Of a stretch of DNA of 64,000 nt, positions 37,255 through 46,320 are shown one piece after another. The translations under genes and the position numbers were made by a program. Origin of the DNA: Cellulomonas xylanilytica (GTDB taxonomy: Bacteria; Actinomycetota; Actinomycetes; Actinomycetales; Cellulomonadaceae). Under the pieces are notes generated by a model. That model was not told where the DNA came from, did not search any database, and saw only the letters and a program-made list of their open reading frames with translations. Where the stretch lies: NCBI RefSeq assembly GCF_007989805.1, contig NZ_BJUB01000006.1, positions 186,001 through 250,000 on the forward strand, written 5' to 3'. Position 1 is the stretch's first letter, and every line of letters starts with the position of its first letter.

Positions 37255-38295
37255 GTGGTCGACAACATCCCGGTCCACGTGGACCCCGCGCGGCCCGCCG
37301 CGCCGACGCTCGAGCAGGTCGCCGAGCGCGCCGGAGTCTCACGCTCAACAGCTTCCCGCGCCATCAACGGTGGCCTGCGCGTGTCTCCCGAGGCTCTCGC
37401 CTCGGTCGAGGCCGCGGTGACCGACCTCGGGTACACCCCTAACCGGGCCGCACGCTCCCTCGTCACCAAGCGCACGGACTCGATCGCGCTCGTGGTCCCC
37501 GAGCCCGACGAGCGCGTCCTGTCGGACCCGTTCTTCGCGGGCACCCTGAACGGCCTGAGCACCTCGCTGGCCGACTCGGACATGCAGGTCGTGCTCGTCA
37601 TCGCCCGCCCGGGCGAGAGCGAGCGGACCGTCCGCTACCTGCGCAACGGGCACGTCGACGGCGCGATCGTCGTCTCGCACCACGCGAACGACGAGCTCGA
37701 CCGGGCGCTGCAGCTCAGCCGCGTGCCGAACGTGTTCGTCGGTCGGCCGCTCTCCGCGGACGAGCGGGACGTCCAGTACGTCGACACCGACAACGTCGAG
37801 GGCGGTCGCCTGGCCACGCAGCACCTCATCGACCGGGGCTGCCGACGCATCGCGACGATCGCCGGCCCGGAGGACATGTCGGCCGGTATCGACCGGCTCA
37901 CCGGCTGGCGCAACGCGATCCGTGCCGCCGGGATGCCGGACGACGCCGTGGTGCGTGGTGACTTCACGATGGCGTCGGGCACCATCGCGGCGCGCGAGCT
38001 GCTGGCCCGGTTCCCCGACGTCGACGCGATCTTCATCGCGTCCGACCTGATGGCCGCCGGTGCGCTCAGCGTGCTGGCGGAGCACGGCCGGGAGGTCCCG
38101 AACGACATCGCCGTGGTCGGGTACGACAACCTCGGGGTCGCGGCGTCGACCACTCCCCCGCTGACCAGCGTGATCCAGCCGGTGGTCGCGATGGCGCGGG
38201 CCGCGGGCGCGCGCCTGCTGGACCAGCTCAACGGCGCGCCGCCGTCGCCGCCGCTGATCTTCGCCCCGGAGCTGGTCATCCGCGCCTCGGCGTAG
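37255..38295 (+). CDS. LacI-family regulator, probable CebR-like repressor of the importer
   Basis: The 346-residue regulator has a helix-turn-helix at about residues 18-40 (TLEQVAERAGVSRSTASRAING), the hinge VSPEALASV and a periplasmic-binding-protein-like effector domain (IALVVPEPDERVL, YVDTDNVEGG, GYDNLGVAASTTPPLTSV). It should bind an oligosaccharide taken up by the importer and release the two CebR-like operators at 33555 and 33635. A 17-residue N-terminal extension before the HTH is longer than usual. The GTG at 37255 follows GGAGGGAA at suitable spacing. Confidence 0.88.
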   Translation: MVDNIPVHVDPARPAAPTLEQVAERAGVSRSTASRAINGGLRVSPEALASVEAAVTDLGYTPNRAARSLVTKRTDSIALVVPEPDERVLSDPFFAGTLNGLSTSLADSDMQVVLVIARPGESERTVRYLRNGHVDGAIVVSHHANDELDRALQLSRVPNVFVGRPLSADERDVQYVDTDNVEGGRLATQHLIDRGCRRIATIAGPEDMSAGIDRLTGWRNAIRAAGMPDDAVVRGDFTMASGTIAARELLARFPDVDAIFIASDLMAAGALSVLAEHGREVPNDIAVVGYDNLGVAASTTPPLTSVIQPVVAMARAAGARLLDQLNGAPPSPPLIFAPELVIRASA

Positions 38296-38308
38296 CGCTC
38301 ACGCAGAA

Positions 38309-38334
38309 GGCCCGGTGGATGATCCCACCGGGCC
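38309..38334. terminator. stem-loop between convergent LacI and putA genes
   Basis: A 10-base-pair perfect stem (38309-38318 and 38325-38334) with a six-base loop lies in the 58-base gap between the two stops. Confidence 0.65.
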
Positions 38335-38353
38335 GTGTGCGTCTCTCGGTCCC

Positions 38354-41300
38354 TCAGTCCGTCGTCGGCGGGACGTGCCCGAACCGGTGCAGGGTGCGGC
38401 TCACGGCCTGCTCCCGCACGACGGTCAGCAGCTCCCGGGCGCCGCTGGCGAGCACGGGCCCGTCGAGGACGGTGATGTCACCGACGCGGGTCGCTGCGGC
38501 CTCGCGCAGGCCGGGTGCCGAGCCGACCACGCGCACGCGTCCGGTCACCGCCCCCGAGCGGACGCGGGCGGCGAACGCCTCGTGGGACTCGCCGGACACG
38601 TCGCTGACGGTCACGGGGACCCCGGCGGTCCGCGCCGCGTGGCAGACCCGGTCGACCTCCCGCGCCGGGGCGTCGGACCCGGTGCGGACGGTGAGGTGCT
38701 GCACGGGGCGGTAGCGCAGGACGTTGGCCTCGACGCGCAGGGCGGACGGGTCGTGCTCGCGGGTGAGCTCGTCGGCCCACACGCGCGCGTCGTCGGCCTG
38801 CGCCCAGGCGAGCCACGCGGCGTCGTCCTGGGGGACGTCGGGCGCGTCCTGCCAGTCGCCGATCTGTGCGACGTAGTGCGGACCGCCTGCCTTGGCGCCG
38901 GGACCGACCGTGGACGCCTTCCAGCCACCGAACGGCTGCCGTTGCACGATCGCCCCGGTGATGTGCCGGTTGACGTACGCGTTGCCCACCTCGACGCGGC
39001 TCAGCCAGTGGTCGATCTCCGCCTCGTCGAGGGAGTGCAGCCCGCCGGTGAGACCGAACGGGACGGCGTTCTGCAGGTCGATCGCCTCGTCGAGGGTCTC
39101 GACCCGCATGATCCCCAGCACCGGACCGAAGCACTCGGTGGTGTGGAACCACGACCCGGGCGCGACACCGTGCTTGACGCCGGGCGTCCACAGGCGGCCC
39201 TCGTCGTCGAGCTGCCGGGGGGCGACCAGCCACGACTCCCCCGGGTCGAGGGTGGTCAGGGCGCGCAGGAGCTTGCCGGACGCGGGCTCGGTCAGCGGAC
39301 CGACGGAGGTACCCAGGTCGGTCGCGGGGCCGACGCGCAGGGACGCGACCGCGTCGGCGAGCTGGCGGCGCAACCGGTCCGAGCGACCCGCGGAGCCGAC
39401 CAGGATCGCGAGCGACGCCGCCGAGCACTTCTGGCCGGCGTGCCCGAAGGCGGACCGCACCAGGTCGGCGACGGCCAGGTCCACGTCCGCCGACGGCGTG
39501 ATGATCAGCGCGTTCTTGCCGGACGTCTCTGCCAGCACGTTCAGGTCCGGCCGCCAGCCGGTGAAGAGCTGCGCGGTCTCGATGGAGCCGGTGAGGATGA
39601 CCCGGGCGACCTCGGGGTGCGTGACGAGCCGGCGACCGACCTCCCCCTCGGGGCTCAGCACGACGGTGAGGACGTCGGCGGGTGCGCCGACCTGGTCGAG
39701 GCCTCGCTGGACGGCCGCCATCGCGACCTGGCCGCACCGGGGTGCCTGGGGCGCCGGCTTGACCAGGACGGGGCTGCCCGCAGCGAGCGAGGCGAGGACC
39801 GAGCCGACCGGGATGGCGACGGGGAAGTTCCACGGCGGCGTGACCACGGTGAGGCCGGCGGGCCGGTGCACGGCGCCAGGGACGACGCCGTCGGCGAGCT
39901 CGGCTGCACGGTCGGCGTAGTAGCGGGCGAAGTCGACGGCCTCGCTCACCTCCGGGTCGGCCTCGGCGACCGTCTTGCCGGTCTCGTGGACCATCGTCGC
40001 GACGAGGTCGGACCGCGCGTCCTCCAGGGCGACGGCGATCGCGCGCAGGGCGCGGGCGCGGTCGGCGGGCGACGTGGTGGCCCAGACCGGCAGCGCCGCG
40101 GCGGCTCGGGCGACGACGGCGTCGACCTCGTCGGTCGTGGACACGGTGACCGCGCCGGCCGGCACCGGCACGTCCCGGGCCACGACGTCCCGCGCCCAGG
40201 CGCGAGAGTCGGCGACGGCCGGGTCGGTGTCCGGGGCGTTCTCGAAGGGACCGGAGACCTCCGTCGACGCGCGGACCACCCGGCGGGCCGCGGTCGACGG
40301 CTCGTCCCGGTCACGGTAGGCATCGCGGAACGCCTGCTCCTGGGCGTCCATCGCGCCGTCGTTCGCGAAGAGCGCGTGCAGGAAATTCTGGCTCGCGGAG
40401 TTCTCCTCCAGCCGCCGCACCAGGTAGGAGATGGCGACGTCGAAGTCGTGCCGGGCGACGACCGGCGTGTAGAGCAGCACCGCACCGACCTCGTCGCGCA
40501 CCGCGCGGGCCTGCGCGGGAGCCATGCCCTGCAGCATCTCGACGTCGAGCGCCTCGCTGACGCCGCGCCGCTGCGCGAGCAGGTGGGCCGCGGCGACGTG
40601 GAACAGGTTGTGGCTGGCGACCCCCACCCGCAGCGCCGCGGTGCGGGCCGGGTCGAGCGACCGGTCGACCAGGCGTAGGTAGGCGGCGTCGACCTCCGCC
40701 TTGGAGCCGTACGGTGCCTGGGGCCACCCGTGCAGCTCGGCCTCCACCTGCTCCATCGCGAGGTTGGCGCCCTTCACCAGGCGCACCTTGAGGCGGGCGC
40801 CGCCCGCGGCGCGACGTGCGGTGGCGATCGCGGTCAGCTCGTCGAGCGCGTCGGCGGCGTCCGGCAGGTAGGCCTGCAGCACGATGCCCGCCTCGGCGCC
40901 CAGGAGCTCGGGGTCGGTGACGAGCCGCTCGAACACCCGCACCGTGAGGGCCAGGTCGCGGTACTCCTCCATGTCGAGGTTGAGGAACGTGCCGTGCCGG
41001 GCCGCGGTCAGGTACAGCGGACGCAGCCGGTCGACCACGCGCTCGACGCTGCCGCCGGTGTCCCAGGTGGACAGCTGGCTGGACACCGCCGACACCTTGA
41101 CCGACACGTAGTCCACGTCGGGCCGCTCGACCAGAGCCGTCACCCGCGCCAGCCGGGCCGTCGCCTCCTGCTCCCCCAGCACGGCCTCACCGAGCAGGTT
41201 GAGGTTGAGCCGGAACCCCTCCGCCCGCGTCGCGGCCAGGTGCGCGGCCAGCCCGGGACCGTCGTCGGCGACGAGGTGGCCGACGAGGCTGCGCAGCCGC

Positions 41301-41629
41301 AGCCGGGCGGCGGGGACGACCACGTCGGGCAGCACGGGCGCGACCAGCGCCCCGACACCGAGCATCGCGCGGTCGAGGGGACCCAGGAAGCCCGCCGCCG
41401 CACCCGACGTGAGGTCCGCGAGCTCGCGCGCCGCGACCCGGACGTCCTGCGGTCGGGCCACCCGATCCACGAACCGCACCGCCAGCTCGAGCCCCGCGGG
41501 ATCCGCGACGAGGGCCGCCAACCGCCCGGTGGTGCGACGTTCCTTGGCCGTCTGGCCCTCCGCCGTCGCCGAGAGCCAGGACCGGGCCAGCCGGGTCGCG
41601 TCCTCGGTGACGTCGTCAGTCGTCGACAT
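38354..41629 (-). CDS. putA: bifunctional proline dehydrogenase / L-glutamate gamma-semialdehyde dehydrogenase
   Basis: The 1091-residue enzyme oxidises proline to glutamate in two steps. Residues about 50-430 form the FAD-dependent proline dehydrogenase barrel (DYVSVKVSAV, LNLDMEEYRDL, KVRLVKGANLAMEQ, YLVRRLEENSA). Residues about 490-990 form the NAD-dependent aldehyde dehydrogenase (VTPPWNFPVAIP, ETSGKNALII, catalytic Cys near 735 in GQKCSAAS, and ECFGPVL). The N-terminal ribbon-helix-helix DNA-binding domain of enterobacterial PutA is absent, so it is a purely enzymatic form. The ATG at 41629 follows AAGGAG. A C-terminal ~100 residues lack recognisable function. Confidence 0.95.
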   Translation of the reverse strand: MSTTDDVTEDATRLARSWLSATAEGQTAKERRTTGRLAALVADPAGLELAVRFVDRVARPQDVRVAARELADLTSGAAAGFLGPLDRAMLGVGALVAPVLPDVVVPAARLRLRSLVGHLVADDGPGLAAHLAATRAEGFRLNLNLLGEAVLGEQEATARLARVTALVERPDVDYVSVKVSAVSSQLSTWDTGGSVERVVDRLRPLYLTAARHGTFLNLDMEEYRDLALTVRVFERLVTDPELLGAEAGIVLQAYLPDAADALDELTAIATARRAAGGARLKVRLVKGANLAMEQVEAELHGWPQAPYGSKAEVDAAYLRLVDRSLDPARTAALRVGVASHNLFHVAAAHLLAQRRGVSEALDVEMLQGMAPAQARAVRDEVGAVLLYTPVVARHDFDVAISYLVRRLEENSASQNFLHALFANDGAMDAQEQAFRDAYRDRDEPSTAARRVVRASTEVSGPFENAPDTDPAVADSRAWARDVVARDVPVPAGAVTVSTTDEVDAVVARAAAALPVWATTSPADRARALRAIAVALEDARSDLVATMVHETGKTVAEADPEVSEAVDFARYYADRAAELADGVVPGAVHRPAGLTVVTPPWNFPVAIPVGSVLASLAAGSPVLVKPAPQAPRCGQVAMAAVQRGLDQVGAPADVLTVVLSPEGEVGRRLVTHPEVARVILTGSIETAQLFTGWRPDLNVLAETSGKNALIITPSADVDLAVADLVRSAFGHAGQKCSAASLAILVGSAGRSDRLRRQLADAVASLRVGPATDLGTSVGPLTEPASGKLLRALTTLDPGESWLVAPRQLDDEGRLWTPGVKHGVAPGSWFHTTECFGPVLGIMRVETLDEAIDLQNAVPFGLTGGLHSLDEAEIDHWLSRVEVGNAYVNRHITGAIVQRQPFGGWKASTVGPGAKAGGPHYVAQIGDWQDAPDVPQDDAAWLAWAQADDARVWADELTREHDPSALRVEANVLRYRPVQHLTVRTGSDAPAREVDRVCHAARTAGVPVTVSDVSGESHEAFAARVRSGAVTGRVRVVGSAPGLREAAATRVGDITVLDGPVLASGARELLTVVREQAVSRTLHRFGHVPPTTD

Positions 41630-41843
41630 GCTGCTCCTTCGTGGGCCGGCCGGGTCGCGGTCGAACCTCGCTGTGCTGGTCGGCCGGGTCCGGCCAGGGA
41701 TCAGTCTGACTGTCAAGGGCCGCGCGTGCGACGTCCGTCGCCCGGATGCCGGTTGACCACCGGGTCGCCGGTCGCCAGGGTGAACCATCCGGACGCCGAC
41801 GTGCGGATGAGCCGACGCCACCGTCGACCCCGAGGGATGCCCC

Positions 41844-42254
41844 ATGCTCACACCTGCCCGCGCCCGGCACGCTCTCGTCGCCGCGCTCAGCGCCACGGTC
41901 CTGCTCGCCGGCGGCATCGTCGCCGCCGCCCCCGCTGTCGCCGCCGCCCCCGCTGTCGCCCTGGACCGCCTCGACCCCACCCTGCTCGAGATCCAGCGGG
42001 CTCCCGGCGGGGTCGTGCGCCCGTTCGCCACGATCGAGAACGAGGAGGAGTTCTGCAAGTGGCTGACGGGGACGTACGTCAACCACCCCACCTACTACAC
42101 GGTGCGCGTGTACAACTGCCGGCAGACCGACATCTTCGTCAAGGCCGTGTACCTCAACGGCACGTTCGGCACCTGCGTCCTGGTGCCCGCCCGGCACTCG
42201 CGGCACCTCGGCGGCTCGATCGTGAAGCCGATCGACAACGCCCAGATCTGCTGA
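41844..42254 (+). CDS. small secreted Cys-containing protein, function unknown
   Basis: The 136-residue product has a clear signal peptide (ALVAALSATVLLAGGIVAAAPAVA) and a mature part of about 100 residues with four cysteines, the last being the final residue. Aromatic residues cluster in TYVNHPTYYTVRVYNC. Two disulfides are plausible. I do not recognise a family; the size and Cys pattern resemble small secreted actinobacterial proteins of unknown role. The gene stands alone between divergent putA and the dehydrogenase gene. Confidence 0.6.
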   Translation: MLTPARARHALVAALSATVLLAGGIVAAAPAVAAAPAVALDRLDPTLLEIQRAPGGVVRPFATIENEEEFCKWLTGTYVNHPTYYTVRVYNCRQTDIFVKAVYLNGTFGTCVLVPARHSRHLGGSIVKPIDNAQIC

Positions 42255-42341
42255 GCCGCCGCGCTGCCCGCGGGTCGGACACACCCGGCTCGCCTGTCGG
42301 TCCTCTCGTGCTCGCGGCCCGGGTGGTGCCACAGTGAGCAC

Positions 42342-43613
42342 GTGACGGACCTCACAGCGGAGACCCCGCAACAGACCACGCCCCTCGCCACCGCCAAGGC
42401 ACAGCTTGCCGGTGCAGTCGAGATCCTCGGCTACACCGAGGGGCTCCACCGCATGCTCGCCACACCCCGGCGCGAGATGAACGTCGCCGTCCCCCTGCGT
42501 CGGGACGACGGCGAGATCGAGCTCTTCACCGGGTACCGCGTGCAGCACAACATCTCCCGCGGACCCGCGAAGGGCGGGCTGCGGTACTCGGCCGGCGTCG
42601 ACGTCGACGAGGTCCGGGCGCTCGCCATGTGGATGACCTGGAAGTGTGCGGTCGTCGACGTGCCGTACGGCGGCGCCAAGGGGGGCGTGACGATCGACCC
42701 GCGGCTGTACAGCCAGGCGGAGCTCGAGCGCGTCACCCGCCGCTACACCAGCGAGATCATGCCGATCATCGGCCCCGAGCGGGACATCATGGCGCCGGAC
42801 ATCGGGACCAACGAGCAGACCATGGCGTGGGTCATGGACACGTACTCCGTGAACCTCGGCTACACCATCCCCGCGGTGACCACCGGCAAGCCGCTGGCGG
42901 TCGGCGGGTCGCTCGGCCGCGCGACGGCGACCTCCCGCGGCGTCGTGCACGCCGCCGCCGCCGCGCTCGGTGACGCGGGCGTGGACCTGCGCGAGGTGAG
43001 CGCCGCGGTGCAGGGCTTCGGCAAGGTCGGCTCGCACGCGTCCCGCTTCCTGCACGAGGCAGGCACGCGCGTCGTCGCGGTCAGCGACGAGCAGGGCGGT
43101 GTCATGCGCAGCGACGGCCTCGACGTGACCGCGCTCGAACGGCACGTGCTGGCGACGGGCACCGTGGTCGGGTTCGAGGGCGGCGAGGCCATCGACAACA
43201 CCGAGCTCCTCGCGCTCGACGTCGACCTGCTCATCCCCGCCGCGGTCGAGGGCGTCCTCGACGCCGAGGCAGCCGGACGGGTCAAGGCCCGCTGGGTGGT
43301 CGAGGCCGCCAACGGCCCGACGACGCACGAGGGCGACCGGGTGCTGGCCGAGCGCGGCGTCGTCGTGGTGCCCGACATCCTGGCCAACGCCGGCGGCGTC
43401 GTCGTGTCGTACTTCGAGTGGGTGCAGGCGAACCAGGCGTACTGGTGGACCGAGCGCGAGATCGAGGACCGGCTCGAGCACCGCATGGTGACGGCCCACC
43501 GGGCGGTCGCCGCCGTGGCGAGCGCCGAGGGCATCTCGCTGCGCGACGCCGCGCTGACCATCGGCGTGCGACGCGTGGCGGAGGCGCACCAGATCCGCGG
43601 CCTCTACCCCTGA
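42342..43613 (+). CDS. Glu/Leu/Phe/Val dehydrogenase, probably glutamate dehydrogenase
   Basis: The 423-residue NAD(P)-dependent enzyme has YRVQHNISRGPAKGGLRY and the catalytic-Lys region MTWKCAVVDVPYGGAKGGV. The Rossmann segment AAVQGFGKVGSHASRFL and NAGGVVVSYFEWVQ follow. It deaminates glutamate to 2-oxoglutarate or the reverse. Its place beside putA, which makes glutamate from proline, fits a nitrogen role. Exact amino acid preference cannot be read here. The GTG at 42342 follows CACAGT by six bases, another possible leaderless start. Confidence 0.88.
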   Translation: MTDLTAETPQQTTPLATAKAQLAGAVEILGYTEGLHRMLATPRREMNVAVPLRRDDGEIELFTGYRVQHNISRGPAKGGLRYSAGVDVDEVRALAMWMTWKCAVVDVPYGGAKGGVTIDPRLYSQAELERVTRRYTSEIMPIIGPERDIMAPDIGTNEQTMAWVMDTYSVNLGYTIPAVTTGKPLAVGGSLGRATATSRGVVHAAAAALGDAGVDLREVSAAVQGFGKVGSHASRFLHEAGTRVVAVSDEQGGVMRSDGLDVTALERHVLATGTVVGFEGGEAIDNTELLALDVDLLIPAAVEGVLDAEAAGRVKARWVVEAANGPTTHEGDRVLAERGVVVVPDILANAGGVVVSYFEWVQANQAYWWTEREIEDRLEHRMVTAHRAVAAVASAEGISLRDAALTIGVRRVAEAHQIRGLYP

Positions 43614-43664
43614 CGGACGGGTCGACCAGGGAGTACCGGCGGGGGCACGGGTGTTGCAGACGAG

Positions 43665-44717
43665 GTGACTCGTCGTAACCCCGTGCCCCTGTCCGTGCTC
43701 GACACGTCTCCCGTCGCCGTCGGGCAGACCTCCGGCGACGCCCTCGCCGCGACGACCGCGCTGGCCCGCGTCGCCGACGACGCCGGCTACGCCCGGTTCT
43801 GGGTGGCCGAGCACCACGCGATGCCCGCCGTCGCCTCGACCTCCCCCGGCGTCCTGCTGGCGCACCTCGCGGCGTCGACGGACCGCATCCGGCTCGGCTC
43901 CGGCGGCGTCATGCTGCCCAACCACCCGACGCTGGTCGTCGCGGAGCAGTTCGCCATGCTGGAGGCGCTGCACCCGGGCCGCATCGACCTGGGCATCGGC
44001 CGGGCGCCGGGCGCCGACCCGATGACGGCAGCGGCGCTGCGGCGCACGGTGGAGGGGCTGGGTGCCGAGGACTTCCCCGCGGAGGTCATCGACGTCCTGG
44101 CGCTGCTCGGCCAGGACCTGCCCGGTCGCGCGCCGTCGCTGCGAGCCGCCCGGCTGTCCGCGACCCCGGTCGCGACGTCGTCGCCGCAGGTCTGGTTGCT
44201 GGGCTCCAGCACGTTCAGCGCCGAGCTGGCCGGCACGCTGGGCCTGCCGTTCAGCTACGCCCACCACTTCAACACCGGTCACACGCTGCAGGCCGCGGCC
44301 GCGTACCGCCGCGCGTTCCATCCGTCGCCCGTGCTCGACGCACCGCGGCTGATGGTCTCGGCGTCGGTGCTCGTGGCGGACTCCGACGACGAGGCGGAGT
44401 ACCTGTCCGGGCCCAGCCGCGTCATGGCGCTGTCGCTGCGGACCGGGCGGCCGCTGGGACCGATCGTCTCCCCCGAGGACGCCGCCCGGGAGCTCGCCGC
44501 GCTCGACCCGACGGCCGCCGCAGACTTCTTCGCGCGCGTGCCGGGCACGCAGGTGGCGACGACGGCGGACCGCGCGGTCGAGGAGCTCGCCGCCCTGGTG
44601 GAGCGGACGGGGGCCGACGAGCTGATGGTCACGGGGACGGCGTTCGACGTGGCGACCCGGGTGCACACGCTGGAGCAGGTCGCGGCGCGCTGGCCGGCGG
44701 ACGTCCCCGTCGGCTGA
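43665..44717 (+). CDS. LLM-class flavin-dependent oxidoreductase (MsnO8-type)
   Basis: The 350-residue luciferase-like barrel protein starts PLSVLDTSPVAVGQTSGDAL and contains YARFWVAEHHAMPAVASTSP, RIRLGSGGVMLPNHPTLVVAEQFAMLEALHPGRIDLGIGRAPG. These are the standard marks of the MsnO8 subgroup of FMN-using monooxygenase-like enzymes. The substrate is unknown. It ends directly against the stop of the convergent GNAT gene with no spacer between. Confidence 0.88.
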   Translation: MTRRNPVPLSVLDTSPVAVGQTSGDALAATTALARVADDAGYARFWVAEHHAMPAVASTSPGVLLAHLAASTDRIRLGSGGVMLPNHPTLVVAEQFAMLEALHPGRIDLGIGRAPGADPMTAAALRRTVEGLGAEDFPAEVIDVLALLGQDLPGRAPSLRAARLSATPVATSSPQVWLLGSSTFSAELAGTLGLPFSYAHHFNTGHTLQAAAAYRRAFHPSPVLDAPRLMVSASVLVADSDDEAEYLSGPSRVMALSLRTGRPLGPIVSPEDAARELAALDPTAAADFFARVPGTQVATTADRAVEELAALVERTGADELMVTGTAFDVATRVHTLEQVAARWPADVPVG

Positions 44718-45245
44718 CTAGCCGCCGGCGTCGCGCAGCGTCCGGGCGCGCCAGACCACGTCGAGCGCAGGATCGCCGGTGGCGCTCGGGTCGACCCGCT
44801 CCACGGTGAACCCCTCGCGCTCGTAGAACGCTCCTGCTCGCTCGTTGCCGGCGAAGTGCTCGACGCACAGCCGGGTCGCGTCCGGCGGCAGCTGGTCGAC
44901 CAGTGCCGCGACGAGGCGGGGTCCCAGCCCGCGGCCGCGGTACCGGGGATCCAGGTAGAGCTTGTAGATGACGTGGTCGACGCCCGCCCGGCCGCGCTGC
45001 GTCACGCCGACGACCCGGCCACCCGCCTCCGCGACGACGACCAGACCCGCCGACACGGCGGCGCGGACCTGGTCCTCGTTCCACCACCGGGCCACCTGGG
45101 CGTCCGCCGCCTGCTCGCCGATCAGCGGTGCGTAGTGCCGGCGGACGTGCGTGGCACCGAACTCGCAGATCGCCAGGGCGTCGCCCGTCCGTGCGATGTG
45201 GACGACCGCGTCAGGACCGGGGCTAGGTCGGCTCGTCGCCGGCAT
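44718..45245 (-). CDS. GNAT-family N-acetyltransferase
   Basis: The 175-residue acetyl-CoA-dependent enzyme shows GRVVGVTQRG, YKLYLDPRYRGRGLGPRLVAAL with the acetyl-CoA-binding R-G-x-G-x-R/K pattern (motif A), and LCVEHFAGNERAGAFYEREGF. The substrate is unknown. I start it at the ATG 45245. An ORF extension of 11 residues upstream overlaps the META-domain gene more deeply. The 23-base overlap with that gene's end suggests translational coupling. Confidence 0.82.
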   Translation of the reverse strand: MPATSRPSPGPDAVVHIARTGDALAICEFGATHVRRHYAPLIGEQAADAQVARWWNEDQVRAAVSAGLVVVAEAGGRVVGVTQRGRAGVDHVIYKLYLDPRYRGRGLGPRLVAALVDQLPPDATRLCVEHFAGNERAGAFYEREGFTVERVDPSATGDPALDVVWRARTLRDAGG

Positions 45246-45579
45246 GCGGGTCCCGGACCAGCTGTGCCGCGAGCACACCGCTCAGGAGGAGCGTGTCGCC
45301 GTCGGGTGCCGCCACGGTCGACGGCTCCCCCAGCAGGCGCAGGACCTGCTGCTCGCGGGTCATCGCGTCCGGTGGCCCGGCCATGAGCGTGGACACGACC
45401 GGACCGAACGTCAGCGTGTGCGCGTCCAGCCGCCACGTGCCCCGGACGCGGTTGACGCCCGCCAGGCCGAACACCTGACCGTCGCCGTCGAACGTCAGCC
45501 AGGGGGTCGCGCGCTGCGCCCCGTCGAGGTCGGCGCCCTCGAGCGCCGTGAACCGCCAGGTGCCTGCTAGGTCGACCAT
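45223..45579 (-). CDS. META-domain (HslJ-like) protein
   Basis: The 118-residue protein reads LAGTWRFTALEG, WLTFDGDGQVFGLAGVNRVRGTWRLD, LTFGPVVSTLMAGPP and LLLSG. This is the core of the META/HslJ domain, found in heat-inducible and secreted lipoproteins. No signal peptide is visible, so a cytoplasmic location is likely. On the minus strand CATGAT ends six bases before its ATG, giving the leaderless geometry. Confidence 0.75.
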   Translation of the reverse strand: MVDLAGTWRFTALEGADLDGAQRATPWLTFDGDGQVFGLAGVNRVRGTWRLDAHTLTFGPVVSTLMAGPPDAMTREQQVLRLLGEPSTVAAPDGDTLLLSGVLAAQLVRDPHAGDEPT

Positions 45580-45585
45580 CGCACG

Positions 45586-45591
45586 ATCATG
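45586..45591 (-). promoter_or_regulatory. possible leaderless -10 box for the META-domain gene
   Basis: On the minus strand CATGAT, then six bases, then the ATG at 45579. It is one base from TATGAT. Confidence 0.45.
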
Positions 45592-45604
45592 GCACCTGCT
45601 CGTC

Positions 45605-46297
45605 TCAGCCGCGGGGCTGGCGGTCCGCCCAGGTCTCCAGCGTCACGCGCGGGCCGGTGTAGAACGGCACCTCCTCGCGCACGTGCAGGCGGGCGTCGGT
45701 GGCGCGCAGGTCCCGCATGAGGTCCACGATCCGGTGCAGCTCGCCCGCCTCGAACGCGAGGATCCACTCGTAGTCGCCGAGCGCGAACGCCGAGACCGTG
45801 TTGGCGCGCACGTCGGCGTACCCGCGGGCCGCGTGACCGTGCTCGACGAGCATCCGCCGGCGGTCGTCCTCGGGCAGCACGTACCAGTCGTACGAGCGCA
45901 CGAACGGGTAGACCGTCATGTAGTCGCCGGCCGGCTCCCCCGCGAGGAAGGCCGGCACGTGCGCGCGGTTGAACTCCGCCGGGCGGTGCAGGCCGACGAC
46001 CGACCACACGGGAAGCAGGTGCCGGCCGAGGTCGCTGGCCCGCAGCCGCTGGTAGGCGCCCTGCACCTCCTCGACCGTCTCCGCGTGCCACCACACCATC
46101 AGGTCCGCGTCGGCGCGCAGGCCCGCCACGTCGTACCAGCCGCGCACGACAAGCCCGTCGTCGGCGACCGCCGCCTGGGCCGCGGCGATGAGCTCGGCGC
46201 GCTCGTCGTCGTCCTCGGGCAGCACCTCTTCCAGCGCGAACACGGTCCACATGGTGTAGCGGACGGTGGCGTTGAGGGTCTCGGCGTCGTGCGTCAT
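45605..46297 (-). CDS. hemQ: coproheme decarboxylase (HemQ)
   Basis: The 230-residue chlorite-dismutase-family enzyme converts coproheme III to heme b in the Gram-positive pathway. Marks are [25 protein letters not shown], and [13 protein letters not shown] with the catalytic-tyrosine region around residues 130-139, followed by [10 protein letters not shown]. The ATG at 46297 has GGAG upstream. It sits 23 bases after the ferrochelatase gene on the same strand, giving an ordered heme operon. The C-terminal [13 protein letters not shown] is typical. Confidence 0.94.
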   Translation of the reverse strand: MTHDAETLNATVRYTMWTVFALEEVLPEDDDERAELIAAAQAAVADDGLVVRGWYDVAGLRADADLMVWWHAETVEEVQGAYQRLRASDLGRHLLPVWSVVGLHRPAEFNRAHVPAFLAGEPAGDYMTVYPFVRSYDWYVLPEDDRRRMLVEHGHAARGYADVRANTVSAFALGDYEWILAFEAGELHRIVDLMRDLRATDARLHVREEVPFYTGPRVTLETWADRQPRG

Positions 46298-46320
46298 CGC
46301 GGAGTGCTCCAAGGTGATCG

